Assembly: GCF_037892425.1 (NCBI RefSeq)
Contig: NZ_JBBKTT010000001.1
Location: 1,674,001 to 1,738,000 of the forward strand
Reading direction: 5' to 3'
DNA: 64,000 nt
Source: Lacibacter sp. H375
Lineage (GTDB): Bacteria; Bacteroidota; Bacteroidia; Chitinophagales; Chitinophagaceae
Positions within the stretch are counted from its first letter, which is position 1, and each line of letters starts with the position of its first letter. Below are positions 26,934 to 36,853 of the stretch, piece by piece. The notes beneath the pieces were generated by a model. The model was not told where the DNA came from. It ran no database searches and saw nothing but the letters and a program-made list of their open reading frames with translations. The translations under genes and the position numbers were made by a program.

Positions 26934-27713
26934 ATGCCTGATCACGAAAATTTCAACCAGTTATTTGAACACATATTCGTGATTACGATTGAGCGAAACC
27001 GTGCACGCAGGCCATTGATCGATGAGCAACTTAAACAATTCCGATTTACTTATTTTGAAGGTGTAGACGCCGGTAAAGATACTTCGGATTTAACTGATCT
27101 TAGGGATCGGTTTTCATGTCTAGTACGGATAAACAGAAATCTCACCAGTAAATGGAGTAGTGGACAAACGGGCTGCTGGCTGTCGCATCTTACGCTGCTT
27201 AAGAAAATTGTGGATGAAAAATTAGATCGTGTAGTTGTATTAGAAGATGATATTGTTCTTAAAGAGGATAGATATAATGAAAGCTTCAGATCGTTACGGT
27301 CAGTTGACTGGAATAGTATTGATATTCTATACTTAGGTTATACAGGAGTGTGTGCAGTAAATCAAAAAATTAAAAATCACGTACTACGTAATTTGTACCG
27401 AATATATTATTGTGTCCGGTATCATCGACGAACGCCTAAATTTTTCTTAGTACGAAAAACATTCAGACATACTTTAAAATGTTTTTCTAAAGCAATTAAC
27501 CGGGATTTTGATTCGGCAGGGTATTTTTATGGCACTCATGCATATGTTGTTACTTATCAAGGAGCAAAGAAAATTTTAGAATTGTACAAAGAAATTAAAA
27601 TTCCTGTTGATATGTCATATGCTGAAGCTGTTGTTTCCGGGAGATTACGAGGCATTGCGCTCAACAGGCAACTTTTTTTTCAAAATAAGGAACTCCCAAG
27701 TTCTATCATTTAA
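26934..27713 (+). CDS. Family 25 glycosyltransferase
   Basis: The 259-residue protein matches the GT25/LPS galactosyltransferase-like family. It has IFVITIERNRARR near 14-26, GQTGCWLSHLTLLKKIV near 77-93 and VVVLEDDIVLKED near 100-112, whose acidic residues hold the metal ion. The GT25 type often adds a late or branching sugar. Confidence 0.88.
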   Translation: MPDHENFNQLFEHIFVITIERNRARRPLIDEQLKQFRFTYFEGVDAGKDTSDLTDLRDRFSCLVRINRNLTSKWSSGQTGCWLSHLTLLKKIVDEKLDRVVVLEDDIVLKEDRYNESFRSLRSVDWNSIDILYLGYTGVCAVNQKIKNHVLRNLYRIYYCVRYHRRTPKFFLVRKTFRHTLKCFSKAINRDFDSAGYFYGTHAYVVTYQGAKKILELYKEIKIPVDMSYAEAVVSGRLRGIALNRQLFFQNKELPSSII

Positions 27714-27770
27714 CAGGTACACGAGTTATTTTCTAGACATAAGAAGCAATTAACTGACAAACGAACAAAA

Positions 27771-29042
27771 GTGAAAAAAATTCTCATAATATCACCTCAT
27801 TACCCGCCTTCAAATCTGGCAGCTGTGCATCGAAGCCGTTTATTTGCGCAACATTTGCCAACGTTTGGCTGGGAGCCAGTGATCCTTACCGTAGATGAAG
27901 AATATTACGAAGAAGCATTGGATTGGAACCTTCATAAACTTTTGCCCCGAGATCAACGGGTTGAAAAAGTAAAAGCATTTCGTATTACAAAGCCAAGATT
28001 GATTGGTGATATTGGTTTGCGGGCTTTCATTCAACTCCGGAGAAAAGCATTGCACCTTGTGCAAAACGAGCAGATTGATTTTGTATACATCCCTATTCCT
28101 TCGTTTTATATTTCATTGATTGGCCCTTATCTGAACCGGAAAACCGGAGTGCAGTACGGGATCGATTATATTGATCCGTGGGTTCATCAATTTCCGGGAT
28201 CAGATAAAACGTTTTCACGGCATTGGTGGAGTACCCGCCTTGCAAAATGGCTGGAACCAAAAGCGGTGAAGCATGCAGTATTGATCACTGGTGTGGCCGA
28301 AGGTTACTACACGGCTGTACTGGAACGCAACCCTCAATTAAGAGAAAGCTGTGTAGTTGGAGCCATGCCTTATGGCGGTGAAGCATCAGATCATGAAGGA
28401 TTAAAAGCGTTACTACTGCAGCCTTACCTGTTTCAAAAAAATCGGAAATTTCAATTGGTATATGCGGGTGCAATGCTTCCAAAAGCCTATGCGCCACTTG
28501 AAGCTATTTTTCAATCGATTGCAAGCAATAACGAACAGTTTCGTGAAGTGGAGTTTCATTTTATTGGAACAGGAAAAACAACACATGATGAGTCAGGTCA
28601 CAATATTAAACCATTGGCAGAAAAATATGGGCTGTGGCAGACGGTTGTGTTTGAATACCCCAAAAGGATTCCGTATCTCGATGTATTGATTCACCTCGAT
28701 GCGACCGATGCTGTATTTATATTGGGGAGCACAGAGCCGCATTACACACCTTCCAAAACCTATCAGGGAGTTTTAAGCAAAAAGCCCATTCTTGCCATAT
28801 TACATCAACAAAGTACGGCTGTTGATATTGTACGATCAGCTAATGCAGGGAAAGTATTAGCGTTTAATGGTGAACAAGGAGTGGCTGAGATCAACAATCA
28901 ATTCAATCAGTTATTCAAAGATTTCCTGGCTTTCAGTAGGAGCTATCTGCCAGAACAGGTTAATACGACCGTATTTAATCAGTATTCAGCAAAAGAAGTA
29001 ACCAGAAAACTTGCTGCGCTTTTAGAAGAGGCAGTAAAATGA
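27771..29042 (+). CDS. Family 4-like glycosyltransferase
   Basis: The 423-residue protein starts at a GTG and reads KKILIISPHYPPSNLAAVHR. The acceptor domain has YIPIPSFYISLIGP and GIDYIDPWVHQFPG; the donor domain has LVYAGAMLPKAYAPLEAIFQ and HYTPSKTYQGVLSKKPILAI. Its amino terminus is the intact relative of the remnant at 25391. It overlaps the next gene by four bases (ATGA). Confidence 0.85.
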   Translation: MKKILIISPHYPPSNLAAVHRSRLFAQHLPTFGWEPVILTVDEEYYEEALDWNLHKLLPRDQRVEKVKAFRITKPRLIGDIGLRAFIQLRRKALHLVQNEQIDFVYIPIPSFYISLIGPYLNRKTGVQYGIDYIDPWVHQFPGSDKTFSRHWWSTRLAKWLEPKAVKHAVLITGVAEGYYTAVLERNPQLRESCVVGAMPYGGEASDHEGLKALLLQPYLFQKNRKFQLVYAGAMLPKAYAPLEAIFQSIASNNEQFREVEFHFIGTGKTTHDESGHNIKPLAEKYGLWQTVVFEYPKRIPYLDVLIHLDATDAVFILGSTEPHYTPSKTYQGVLSKKPILAILHQQSTAVDIVRSANAGKVLAFNGEQGVAEINNQFNQLFKDFLAFSRSYLPEQVNTTVFNQYSAKEVTRKLAALLEEAVK

Positions 29043-29944
29043 TTTATATGAAAAACTTAAAGCAAATCATTCGATTTATTGCCAACCATCCGTTGGCGGG
29101 CAAGCATAAATTAAAAGCATTTTACCGTTTTATCTCCTGGCAGCTTTCCCAGTTTCTTTTTCGACATGAGAGAATTGTTCCATTTGTAGGGGATACAAAA
29201 TTGCTGGCAAAAAAAGGATTAACGGGAGCTACCGGAAATATTTATACCGGGCTTGAAGAATTTTCAGATATGGGATTTCTCTTGCATTTTCTGCGAAAGG
29301 AGGATTTGTTCGCTGACATTGGTGCCAATGTTGGGAGTTACAGTATTTTGGCAAGCGGTTATGCAGGGGCAAGATCAATTTCTTATGAGCCGGTTCCTTC
29401 TACATTTTCCTGGTTAAAAAAGAATATTCAACTGAATGACCTCAATGATTTAATTACAGAAGAGAACATCGCAATCGGGAGTAAAAAAACGGAAGTTTAT
29501 TTTAGCACTACTCAAGGCACCGTTAATCATGTGCTATCCGAAAGTGAAATAAATCAACAACTTGACCGGGTAGCTGTTCAAGTTTATTCTTTTGATGAAA
29601 TAATTTCCGGAGGGAAGGCTCCGCAATTAATCAAAATTGATGTTGAAGGATTTGAAACGGAAGTGATAAAAGGGATGAAACAGACATTGCAGCTCGCTGA
29701 TGTGAAAGCTATTATTATTGAACTAAATGGATCGGGAGGGAGATATGGCTTTGACGAATCCTTGATTCATCAAAATTTAGTTGATTTCCGGTTTCTTCCA
29801 TATCATTATGATCCCTATACAAGACAATTAAAAAGGTTGGAAAATTATGGCTCTACCAACACAATTTATATAAGAGACCTGGAATTTGTAACGCAACGTG
29901 TACAGTCTGCAAAAAAAGTAAACGTTTTTTCAGAAGAATTTTAA
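29039..29944 (+). CDS. FkbM family methyltransferase
   Basis: The 301-residue protein has FADIGANVGSYSILA near 91-105, ISYEPVPSTFSWL near 114-126 and LIKIDVEGFETEVIKG in the second half. ATG at 29048 is a second possible start. It is coupled to the GT4 upstream by an ATGA overlap and is followed by a 225-base spacer, so it probably ends a transcription unit. Confidence 0.9.
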   Translation: MIYMKNLKQIIRFIANHPLAGKHKLKAFYRFISWQLSQFLFRHERIVPFVGDTKLLAKKGLTGATGNIYTGLEEFSDMGFLLHFLRKEDLFADIGANVGSYSILASGYAGARSISYEPVPSTFSWLKKNIQLNDLNDLITEENIAIGSKKTEVYFSTTQGTVNHVLSESEINQQLDRVAVQVYSFDEIISGGKAPQLIKIDVEGFETEVIKGMKQTLQLADVKAIIIELNGSGGRYGFDESLIHQNLVDFRFLPYHYDPYTRQLKRLENYGSTNTIYIRDLEFVTQRVQSAKKVNVFSEEF

Positions 29945-30169
29945 AACAAACAGATTGAGGTTAACTGTAAATTTTTTCAAAAAGTGGTTTTGTATGAGCG
30001 TGTATATTTTAATTTGCGGTAATGCTGACTGACCCGGTCATGGGTTCACTTCCTGAATTTTCCGATCGAGCAAAACTAAAGTAAGCGACTTTTATCTGTT
30101 ATTACATTTATCCATGCATTGGTAGTTAACACTACAAACTGTTCATTAGCCATAGAGAAAACAGTATTA

Positions 30170-30994
30170 ATGACTCAATTTGCAATTGTAATTCCTTTTC
30201 GTCCAAAAATCGAATCAGCCGATTGGAAAGGAGATATTGTATTGCTCCACAGGACTATTGAATCTGTGTTGCAGCAAACTTATCCGCATTTCAGCATATA
30301 TGTTATTTACACCGATGCGCCAGAAAACAGACTATATGATCCACGTGTAAAGTATGTTGAATTTCCATATGGATACCAGCCATTGAAAGAGATGAAGAAC
30401 AGACAAGAATTGGTAGAAAAATTCAAATCTGAAAAGAAAACGGTACGGCGTTGGGACAAAGCCCGGAAGCTTTGTTATGGTTCCAAGCTAGCTAAACAAG
30501 ACCGATGCAATTATATAATGGCTTTGGATTCTGATGATCTTCTTTCAAAACATTTTCTCGCTTATCTGAATGAAACTTCCAATAACAATAAGTGTAAGGG
30601 CTGGTATTTAGATAAAGGTTATCTATATAAACAAGGATCGAACTTTTTAATAAGAGTACCCAAGCATATGTGTGGTTTAAACGGCTCTACTCATATGCTT
30701 CACGCAGATTTAGTGGAGATACCAGATTTTCATTCTCTAGAATGGAACGACTATAACTTGTTTACGGACCATGGATGGATAAGAGGTCGGGTAAAAAAAT
30801 ATTATCAGGCGGAGTTACAGCCGGTTCCCGATCCAATGCTGGTATACGTGGTACATAGATCGAATATGTCCAAAGTAAACCATAAAGAATTTGGCTTTCA
30901 TTTTAAGGCCATCGTAAAGCGGATTATCAGAGGGATTCCACTGACCGAAAAATTGCGAGAAGAATTTAACCTTTCAATTTTTCGGGAAGTGTAA
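30170..30994 (+). CDS. Family 2-like glycosyltransferase
   Basis: The ATG at 30170 gives a 274-residue protein starting MTQFAIVIPFRPK, a normal GT2 opening. A TTG at 30119 would add 17 residues with no family match. IMALDSDDLLSKHF near 116-129 holds the metal-binding DSDD. A TTTG at 29989 and a TTAATTTG at 30009 upstream form a weak promoter-like pair. Confidence 0.82.
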   Translation: MTQFAIVIPFRPKIESADWKGDIVLLHRTIESVLQQTYPHFSIYVIYTDAPENRLYDPRVKYVEFPYGYQPLKEMKNRQELVEKFKSEKKTVRRWDKARKLCYGSKLAKQDRCNYIMALDSDDLLSKHFLAYLNETSNNNKCKGWYLDKGYLYKQGSNFLIRVPKHMCGLNGSTHMLHADLVEIPDFHSLEWNDYNLFTDHGWIRGRVKKYYQAELQPVPDPMLVYVVHRSNMSKVNHKEFGFHFKAIVKRIIRGIPLTEKLREEFNLSIFREV

Positions 30995-31003
30995 AATTAC
31001 TTT

Positions 31004-32161
31004 ATGAAAAAACTGGCTATTATCACTACACATCCCATTCAATACAATTCTCCATTGTTCCGATTGCTCTCTGAACGAAAGAGAATAGAGATAAAAGTTT
31101 TTTATACATGGGGGCAATCAAAGGGAGAGGTGTTTGATGTAAGGTTTGGTTTGAAAAGAAGTTGGGATGTGCCATTACTTGAGGGATATACTTCTGAATT
31201 TGTACGAAATACATCTTGCCGCCCTGATTCAAATCACTTTTGGGGAGTTTTAAATCCTGGCTTGTATAAACAAATCATTAGAGAGGGTTACGATGCGGTG
31301 TTAATTTATCGTTGGAGTTTGTTTAGTCATTTTTATCTCATGCAACGACTAGGTAAGAACCCTGCATTATTTTTCCGGGGAGATTCGCATCTTTTACAAA
31401 CATCCAACGGAGTTAAGCAATATCTTAAATGTTTGTTTTTAAAGTTTGTATACAGAAACGTAGATGGAGCTTTTGTGGTAGGTGCTCTCAATAAAGCATA
31501 TATGCAGGCAAATGGATTAGAGGAAAAAAAGTTATTCTATGCTCCACATGCGGTAGATAACGAAAGGTTTACAAATGAAGCCATTGCGATGGAAGAACGG
31601 GCAATGAAAGAGCGTGATCATGCGGGGATTCCAAGCGATGCTGTTGTGTTTCTTTACGCAGGTAAATTTTATGCGTTAAAACAGTTAGAATTCTTAGTAC
31701 GTACTTTCCAACAATTGGTGGGTGAGCAGTATCGATTGTTACTAGTTGGTAATGGTGACGAGGAAACGATGTTGAAAAACTTAGCAGGAACTGATAAACG
31801 AATCCTTTTTCAATCATTTCGTAATCAGTCTGAGATGCCCTGGGTGTATAGAATTGGAGATATATTTGTTTTGCCCAGTAAGAGCGAAACATGGGGTCTT
31901 GGTGTGAATGAGGCAATGGCTTGTGCACGTGCTGCCATTGTGAGCGATCAATGCGGGTGTGCTCCAGACCTGATAAAAGAAAACGAAAATGGGTTTGTTT
32001 TCCAATCAGGGAATAAAACAGACCTGCTGCGCTGTCTCAAGGCTGTTCCAGATAAAACAGTGGCACACAAAATGGGGAAAAAGGCCTTCGAAACTATTAA
32101 AGATTTTTCGTTGGATAGAATAGCTCAGACAATTGAAGACAAAATACTATCAAATAAGTGA
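31004..32161 (+). CDS. Family 4 glycosyltransferase, first of a tandem pair
   Basis: The 385-residue enzyme opens KKLAIITTHPIQYNSPLFRL and has FFRGDSHLL near 124-132, YAGKFYALKQLEFLVRTF in the donor domain and SETWGLGVNEAMACARA as the EX7E block. The next gene is a tandem paralogue with the same opening. Only nine bases separate it from the GT2 upstream. Confidence 0.9.
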   Translation: MKKLAIITTHPIQYNSPLFRLLSERKRIEIKVFYTWGQSKGEVFDVRFGLKRSWDVPLLEGYTSEFVRNTSCRPDSNHFWGVLNPGLYKQIIREGYDAVLIYRWSLFSHFYLMQRLGKNPALFFRGDSHLLQTSNGVKQYLKCLFLKFVYRNVDGAFVVGALNKAYMQANGLEEKKLFYAPHAVDNERFTNEAIAMEERAMKERDHAGIPSDAVVFLYAGKFYALKQLEFLVRTFQQLVGEQYRLLLVGNGDEETMLKNLAGTDKRILFQSFRNQSEMPWVYRIGDIFVLPSKSETWGLGVNEAMACARAAIVSDQCGCAPDLIKENENGFVFQSGNKTDLLRCLKAVPDKTVAHKMGKKAFETIKDFSLDRIAQTIEDKILSNK

Positions 32162-32179
32162 GAAATGATTTTTTGAAAC

Positions 32180-33391
32180 ATGCAAAAGCTAGCAATAATT
32201 ACTTCCCATCCAATTCAATATAATGCACCTTTGTTCAGGCTATTGACAACGAGGAAGCGGATTGGTGTAAAAGTTTTTTATACCTGGGGGCAAACTGAAC
32301 ATGGGGATGTATATGATCCTGATTTTAAAAAGGCATTTAAATGGGATATTCCCTTACTTGATGGATATGATAAAGAATTTGTGGAGAATATTTCCGATAA
32401 TCCTGGTGCGGGGCACTATAAAGGGATTCAGAACAGCGATCTTATTGAGAGGATAGATTTTTATAAACCTGATGCGTTATTGGTTTTTGGCTGGAGTTTT
32501 CAAAGCCATTTGCAGATACTACGTCATTATAAAGGGAAAACCCAAATCCTTTTTCGTGGTGACTCAACTTTGCTTGACGAAAAGCCCGGGTTTTCGATCA
32601 AAAAAGTAATGCGTCGTTTGTTTCTCCGTTGGGTATATAAGCATGTCGATATTGCTTTGTTTACGGGGACAGCAAACAAAGCCTATTATCTGCAACATGG
32701 ATTGAAGGAACATCAATTGCGCTATGCCCCCCACGCTGTGGATAATGATCGATTCTATGATGTTAACGGCTTGTACGAAGAACAGGGAAACAAATGGAGA
32801 CAAGAGCTTGGTATTTCATGTGATGAGGTTGTTTTTTTATTTGCAGGAAAGTTTGAACCTAAAAAAGATCCTGTTACATTACTGGAAGCCTTTCTGTCGG
32901 TCAATGCAAAGAATACCCGCCTTGTTTTAGTAGGCAACGGGGTATTAGAGCCGGTATTGAAAACACTGGCCGCAAGTAGTGAGCGTGTTATTTTTCTTGA
33001 TTTTCAAAATCAACAACTGATGCCTGTGGTTTACCGTTTAGCAAATGTGTTTGTTCTGCCCTCAAAAGGTCCTGGTGAAACGTGGGGGTTAAGTGTAAAT
33101 GAGGCAATGGCTTGTGGTCTCCCTGTAATGGTAAGTAACAGATGCGGTTGCGCAGATGATCTTGTTTACGAAAACGGATTTATAATCAAGGCGGGCAAAA
33201 AGGAAGAAATCGCACAAATCATCCGGGAGTTATCAGTGAATTCACAGATTCTTGAACAAATGAGTTCAGAAAGTTTAAAGCGTATAATAAAATTTACATT
33301 TGTTTCAATTGCTGAGGCAATCGAAATCGCAGTCAGTTTGAAAAAATCACAGGTCTTTAAATATAATAATAATGAATCTATTGAAGCGTGA
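32180..33391 (+). CDS. Family 4 glycosyltransferase, second of a tandem pair
   Basis: The 403-residue enzyme opens QKLAIITSHPIQYNAPLFRL and keeps all blocks of its upstream paralogue: LFRGDSTLLDEK, FAGKFEPKKDPVTLLEAF and GETWGLSVNEAMACGLP. The two proteins are colinear, so the pair arose by tandem duplication and then diverged, probably to add different sugars or linkages. Its last 20 bases overlap the next gene. Confidence 0.9.
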   Translation: MQKLAIITSHPIQYNAPLFRLLTTRKRIGVKVFYTWGQTEHGDVYDPDFKKAFKWDIPLLDGYDKEFVENISDNPGAGHYKGIQNSDLIERIDFYKPDALLVFGWSFQSHLQILRHYKGKTQILFRGDSTLLDEKPGFSIKKVMRRLFLRWVYKHVDIALFTGTANKAYYLQHGLKEHQLRYAPHAVDNDRFYDVNGLYEEQGNKWRQELGISCDEVVFLFAGKFEPKKDPVTLLEAFLSVNAKNTRLVLVGNGVLEPVLKTLAASSERVIFLDFQNQQLMPVVYRLANVFVLPSKGPGETWGLSVNEAMACGLPVMVSNRCGCADDLVYENGFIIKAGKKEEIAQIIRELSVNSQILEQMSSESLKRIIKFTFVSIAEAIEIAVSLKKSQVFKYNNNESIEA

Positions 33392-34208
33392 CCGTCCCTT
33401 TTTCCAACTTTTACCATTATTCAGGGGTAAGTTAAGGGCAAGTCGTTTTTTTTACCATGGGAAGGAAAGCCTTAGCAAACCATGTTCATTCAAGATTAAA
33501 AATGATTTAGAAATTGCAGTGCCAAGCCTTATTGACAGTATTGGGTATGAGCTTTTTATTAATGGTATTTATGAGCATAAAACGATCGATTTCCTTCACA
33601 AACATATCCCTAAGGGTGGTGTTTTTGTTGATGTGGGTGCAAATATTGGTGCCATTTCAGTTTTAATTGCAAAGAGGCGACCGGATATAACGATTTATGC
33701 TTTTGAAGCATCTCCCTTTATCTTTTCATTTTTAGACGAGAATATTCAAAATAATCGGCTGAAAAATGTTTTTGCATTCAATCATGCTGTTCATGATGAA
33801 GATGGCAAAGAGATGAATTTTTATGCACCTGAAGATGAATTTGGGAAAGGGTCATTTTCTCAAACATATAGTAATAAGGCTGAGCTAGTGAGTACTGTGC
33901 GACTTGATACTTTTTTTGACAGTCATGCCATTCTGCCGGATATTATCAAGGTTGATGTGCAAGGTTATGAATTTTTTGTATTTAACGGCATGTCAGGATA
34001 TATTGAACAAAAAAAGAAAAAACCAATTATTCTTTTTGAATTCGAGGGGTGGGCTGAGTCAATTGCCATGGGGAAAGAAAATATCGGCAAGGCGAAAGAT
34101 TGTCTTCAGTCATATGGGTATCGGTTTGTGCCAGTTGGTTCATCTCTTAAACATGTTCCAGATGGAATTGATTTTAACAACAGTGAGTTAGTAGCTTTGC
34201 CTGTTTAG
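33372..34208 (+). CDS. FkbM family methyltransferase
   Basis: The 278-residue protein has VFVDVGANIGAISVLIA near 84-100, IYAFEASPFIFSFL near 107-120 and IIKVDVQGYEFFVFNGM in the second half. It overlaps the upstream GT4 by 20 bases and is followed by the polymerase gene after 16 bases. The sixth and last FkbM gene of the locus. Confidence 0.9.
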   Translation: MNLLKRDRPFFQLLPLFRGKLRASRFFYHGKESLSKPCSFKIKNDLEIAVPSLIDSIGYELFINGIYEHKTIDFLHKHIPKGGVFVDVGANIGAISVLIAKRRPDITIYAFEASPFIFSFLDENIQNNRLKNVFAFNHAVHDEDGKEMNFYAPEDEFGKGSFSQTYSNKAELVSTVRLDTFFDSHAILPDIIKVDVQGYEFFVFNGMSGYIEQKKKKPIILFEFEGWAESIAMGKENIGKAKDCLQSYGYRFVPVGSSLKHVPDGIDFNNSELVALPV

Positions 34209-34224
34209 TTTTATTATTAGGAAG

Positions 34225-35592
34225 ATGATTTCAAGAGTATTTATATTTTTAATTTCTTTAGCAGCTGCAATAGTGACTTTTACATGGGAGCTTACTATGT
34301 ATGAAGTAGCGAGTGTGTTCCTGTTTTTTTATTTTCTCCTGAGTTTAATAGATTCAATTGGCAAATCGTATGACCTATTAACAGTACCAATTCTTCTTTT
34401 GATATTCGAGTGTCTAATTATGCCATCTGTTGTTTATAATGTATATAACGACGACTCACTTATCGCTGCATTGCGCTATAATATGGCTGTGCCTAAAGAA
34501 GATTATTTTTCTTTTGTTTTTCCCGGAACAGTTGCAATGATACTAGGCATGCGAATTCCACTTTTAACAAGAGAATCACAGACTGCAAAAATTCGTAAAG
34601 CTGTCAACGCATGTCGAGAATATCTAAGGGGGAAAGGTAATCTAGGGATTTTGCTAATTATTATTGGAAGCGTCTCGGGTATACTTGAAGTTTTTACTCC
34701 CAGTGAGTTGAAGTATGTTTTGTACCTTTTTGGTAGACTCATCATAGTTGGGGTTTTTTATATTTTCTACTCCGATTTTAAGGATCGTAAATTATATGTG
34801 ATCGGCGCAATTCTTTTCATTTTTGCGCAATCACTGGCGGCCGGGATGTTTGGTGATCTTGTTTATACTTTTTTGCTTGGCGGTATGCTGATTGCGTTAG
34901 GTATCAAAATAAAGGGTTACCAAAAATATCTTTTTGCAACAGTCGGATTTGTTTTAATTCTTCTGATACAAAGTGTGAAGTCGGACTACAGGGCGGTTAC
35001 ATGGACCGGAGAGGAAGATCAACAAAATACAAAAGCATTTTTAACACTTATTGCTGATCGATTGGCTACGCCAAGTCGATTCTTTGACTTAGATATGATG
35101 TTTCCAATAGTTAACAGATTTAACCAAGGGATGATTGTTGCAAAAGTTATTGATTACGTTCCAAGGTTTGCACCTTTTGCCGATGGGGAAACTATTTATG
35201 GTTCAATTGCTTCAACTTTTGTTCCCAGGATATTATGGCCAAATAAGCCTATGGCCGGAGGCCATTATAATATGCGTCGTTTTACAGGATTTGAAATAGT
35301 GGGTTATAGTATGAATACTGGGGTTATTGGTGAAGCGTACGGAAATTTTGGCCGAAATGGCGGCATTTTTTTTATGTTTCTTTACGGACTTTTCTTTAAT
35401 GTTATCTTTTATATTATCGTAACTAAAAGCAACCAAACACCTACCTTAATTCTTTGGATACCTTTTATATATTTAAATGCAATCCAGGCTGAGTCCGATA
35501 CCCTCATGACTATTAATTCAACCATTAAGAATATTCTTTTTCTTTGGTTCTGTTACTGGGCGGCAGATCGATTCTTACGATTGAAATTGTGA
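34225..35592 (+). CDS. Wzy-like polysaccharide polymerase
   Basis: The 455-residue integral membrane protein has roughly ten to twelve hydrophobic segments and a large outside loop (about residues 250-385) rich in Arg and charged residues, with DRLATPSRFFDLDMMF and a late PRILWPNKP block. That layout is typical of O-antigen and oligosaccharide-repeat polymerases, which vary so much that residue motifs are weak. It would join lipid-linked repeat units at the periplasmic face. A flippase partner is not seen in the window. Confidence 0.78.
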   Translation: MISRVFIFLISLAAAIVTFTWELTMYEVASVFLFFYFLLSLIDSIGKSYDLLTVPILLLIFECLIMPSVVYNVYNDDSLIAALRYNMAVPKEDYFSFVFPGTVAMILGMRIPLLTRESQTAKIRKAVNACREYLRGKGNLGILLIIIGSVSGILEVFTPSELKYVLYLFGRLIIVGVFYIFYSDFKDRKLYVIGAILFIFAQSLAAGMFGDLVYTFLLGGMLIALGIKIKGYQKYLFATVGFVLILLIQSVKSDYRAVTWTGEEDQQNTKAFLTLIADRLATPSRFFDLDMMFPIVNRFNQGMIVAKVIDYVPRFAPFADGETIYGSIASTFVPRILWPNKPMAGGHYNMRRFTGFEIVGYSMNTGVIGEAYGNFGRNGGIFFMFLYGLFFNVIFYIIVTKSNQTPTLILWIPFIYLNAIQAESDTLMTINSTIKNILFLWFCYWAADRFLRLKL

Positions 35593-35689
35593 TTGAATGA
35601 GATTCAAGCAGAAGGTTTATGGGCAAACGAGCGAGACCGATAAACAGCGATTAAAGTAGTAACCGAGCAGTCTTAAAAGAAATTGTCTT

Positions 35690-36853
35690 TTGAAGCAACG
35701 CATCCTCATTTTTTACGACCATTTTTATCCATCTTACAAAGCTGGCGGCCCCACACAATCACTGGTTAATCTTGTAAGGGAGCTGTATGAAGTATATGAT
35801 TTTTACGTGGTATGCAAACCTCATGAAATGGGTGATGTTGGTTTGCTGAATGGTATTACAGCTGATCATTGGAATGAATGGGAAGGAAGAGCAAAAGTGT
35901 TTTACTGGCATTACAGTTGGTCAACAAAAAATACACTGCAAAAACTGATAAAGGATATATCGCCAGATGCAGTTTATGTGAATGGATTGTATTCGCTTTA
36001 TTTTAATTTCTTGCCCCTTTATTATGCAAAACAATTAAAAAGTGAACTTGGGCAACTTACTATTGTTCTTTCAGCAAGAGGTATGTTGCATCCGGGGGCT
36101 CTGTCGCAAAAAGCCATCAAGAAAAAAATTTACCTCCTGTTATTTCGATTGTTAGGTATCCCGGAAATGGTGACATGGCATGCAACAGATGATAATGAGC
36201 GAAATTTTATAAAACTGACAATGGGTGATAAGATGCGTATAACTGTTGCTGCAAATTTTCCAAATCTTCAGCCAATCAGTGCACGGCCGCATAAACAACC
36301 CGGTAAGTTGTTGTTGGGTACTATTGCTTTGATCAGTCCAATGAAGAATCATCTCGAAGTTTTGCGGTCATTGACAAAGGCGAAAGGATCTATTGAATGG
36401 CATATTTTCGGTCCTGTGAAAGATGATACATATTGGAAAAATTGTGAAGCAATGATTCAACAATTACCTTCTAATATTAAAGTGATTTATCATGGCGAAC
36501 TTCCACCTCATTTACTTACAAAGGCAATGGAGCAATTTCAGGTATTCATCATGCCGAGCAAGAGTGAGAATTTCGGACATGCCATCGTTGAAGCATTGAG
36601 TGCAGGTAAGCCCGTAATAACAACCACTACCACACCTTTTGCTGATCTTGAAGTGTTTGGTTGTGGCTTTGCTATAACGCCAGAAAAATTGTCTGAAGGT
36701 TTGCAGGAAGCAATTGGTAAGTTTGCCGCCATGGATGAAAGCGAATTCAACAATGTTGCAGCGTCAACTCAAAAATATATAGATCAGAAGATCGAGAAAT
36801 CAAGTTTGAAAAAAGCGTATTATTCTCTTTTCAATAACAGGGCACATCTGTAA
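35690..36853 (+). CDS. Family 4 glycosyltransferase
   Basis: The 387-residue enzyme starts at a TTG; no upstream ATG is available and the residues from KQRILIFYDHFYPSYKAGG match the usual GT4 opening, so the TTG is credible. ARGMLHPGALSQKA is the conserved middle block, and MPSKSENFGHAIVEALSAGKP holds the EX7E acids. A 97-base spacer precedes it. The last base overlaps the acetyltransferase start. Confidence 0.87.
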   Translation: MKQRILIFYDHFYPSYKAGGPTQSLVNLVRELYEVYDFYVVCKPHEMGDVGLLNGITADHWNEWEGRAKVFYWHYSWSTKNTLQKLIKDISPDAVYVNGLYSLYFNFLPLYYAKQLKSELGQLTIVLSARGMLHPGALSQKAIKKKIYLLLFRLLGIPEMVTWHATDDNERNFIKLTMGDKMRITVAANFPNLQPISARPHKQPGKLLLGTIALISPMKNHLEVLRSLTKAKGSIEWHIFGPVKDDTYWKNCEAMIQQLPSNIKVIYHGELPPHLLTKAMEQFQVFIMPSKSENFGHAIVEALSAGKPVITTTTTPFADLEVFGCGFAITPEKLSEGLQEAIGKFAAMDESEFNNVAASTQKYIDQKIEKSSLKKAYYSLFNNRAHL

